Below are positions 63,512-64,000 of a stretch of 64,000 nt of DNA, piece after piece; position 1 is the first letter of the stretch, and each line of letters opens with the position of its first letter. The translations under genes and the position numbers were made by a program. Under the pieces are notes generated by a model. It had not been told where the DNA came from. It saw nothing but the letters and a program-made list of their open reading frames with translations, and did no database searches. The DNA is from Incurvaria masculella (Eukaryota > Arthropoda > Insecta > Lepidoptera > Incurvariidae): contig OX335642.1 in the NCBI GenBank assembly GCA_946894095.1, positions 21,401,021 to 21,465,020 on the forward strand, read 5' to 3'.

Positions 63512-63962
63512 TCCCAGTGTCTTCCCGAATATTTCTTATGACCTTAGTTGCTGTAGTTTTATGCATGGTGAACGCTTCGATCCATTTAGTGGTGGCATCA
63601 ATCATCACAAGAAAATTTAAACCTTTATAAGGTGCAAAGAAATCTGCATGAAGGCGCGTCCAAGGTTGTGCGGGATAACTCCATGGTTGTGGTATGGCCC
63701 TTGCTGGCGCATCGGCCTCTGCGTTGCAGGCTGCACACTCCTTGCACGCGCGTTCCACATCTTTATCAATTCCGGGCCACCACACGTAACTGCGAGCAAC
63801 ACTCTTAGTTTTAACAATGCCCAAATGACCAGTATGCAATTCTTTTAAAATAGCCCTCCTATGTACTTCCGGGATGACCATTCTATATCCCCACATAATA
63901 CCACCCCGACTCGAGATATAATTCTGAGCGTCGATTGAATGGTTCAAGATCATGTTCTGCAC
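63512..63962 (-). pseudogene. Ty3/gypsy Pol fragment (integrase)
   Basis: The minus strand gives a retroviral-type integrase start. It has an H2C2 zinc finger (HTGHLGIVKTKSVARSYVWW to CKECAAC), then the first catalytic Asp in WTRLHADFFAPYKGLNFLV and DATTKWIEAF. Similarity stops near 63520 with non-matching residues, so the second Asp and Glu are absent. It may continue past the right edge at its upstream end. It lies in the intron after exon 6 of the LD-motif gene. Confidence 0.85.
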
Positions 63963-64000
63963 ATGTGTGTGGCCACCCTGATCTTAAATATCTTATCATT

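Overview
This window is eukaryotic and almost certainly from a moth or butterfly (Lepidoptera). The evidence is AT-rich non-coding DNA, compact GC-rich exons with GT-AG introns, and many repeats with a lepidopteran character. These include a repeat with head AAAACCGGCCAAGTGCGAG and tail GGTACGGAACCCT around a (GGAC)n core, tRNA-derived SINEs, BEL/Pao, mariner, jockey/CR1-like LINEs, Penelope and many foldback elements. There are no bacterial operons, rRNAs or CRISPR arrays. The species cannot be named from the sequence alone.

Host genes. (1) A minus-strand gene starts at 20076 and runs off the left edge. Its six exons (20076-19984, 12586-12419, 8813-8582, 6139-6005, 4769-4621, 2534-2385) join in phase to about 309 residues of alanine- and leucine-rich helical protein. 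Part of it resembles the N-terminal region of the ZNF292/Rlf zinc-finger family; that family call is tentative. (2) A small two-exon minus-strand gene, 55469-52803, encodes about 110 residues of unknown function. (3) A plus-strand gene starts at 56039 and runs off towards the right edge. Its six exons join in phase to about 222 residues of Ser/Tyr/Glu-rich protein with a perfect paxillin-type LD motif (LDSLLDDL). Genes 2 and 3 are divergent, with about 570 bp between their start codons. A THAP-like first-exon candidate lies at 10190, inside intron 2 of gene 1.

Mobile DNA fills most of the rest. The best preserved item is a full-length BEL/Pao retrotransposon (27387-34203): 457-bp LTRs differing at two adjacent bases, a 5-bp target duplication, a tRNA-Tyr primer-binding site and an uninterrupted 1742-residue Gag-Pol. 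A mariner with an intact 341-residue transposase lies in intron 1 of gene 3. Degraded LINE pieces lie at 0.4-3.7, 8, 23 and 26 kb, a Penelope GIY-YIG domain at 46.7 kb, and a Ty3/gypsy integrase fragment at 63.5-64 kb. Many small TIR/foldback elements occur, several nested within one another.

The most unusual structure is at 60241-60686. The 3' splice site and the first 84 bases of an exon of gene 3 are tandemly repeated four times in exact 104-bp units. Copies 1-3 each run into an in-frame TGA at the unit junction; only copy 4 keeps the reading frame.
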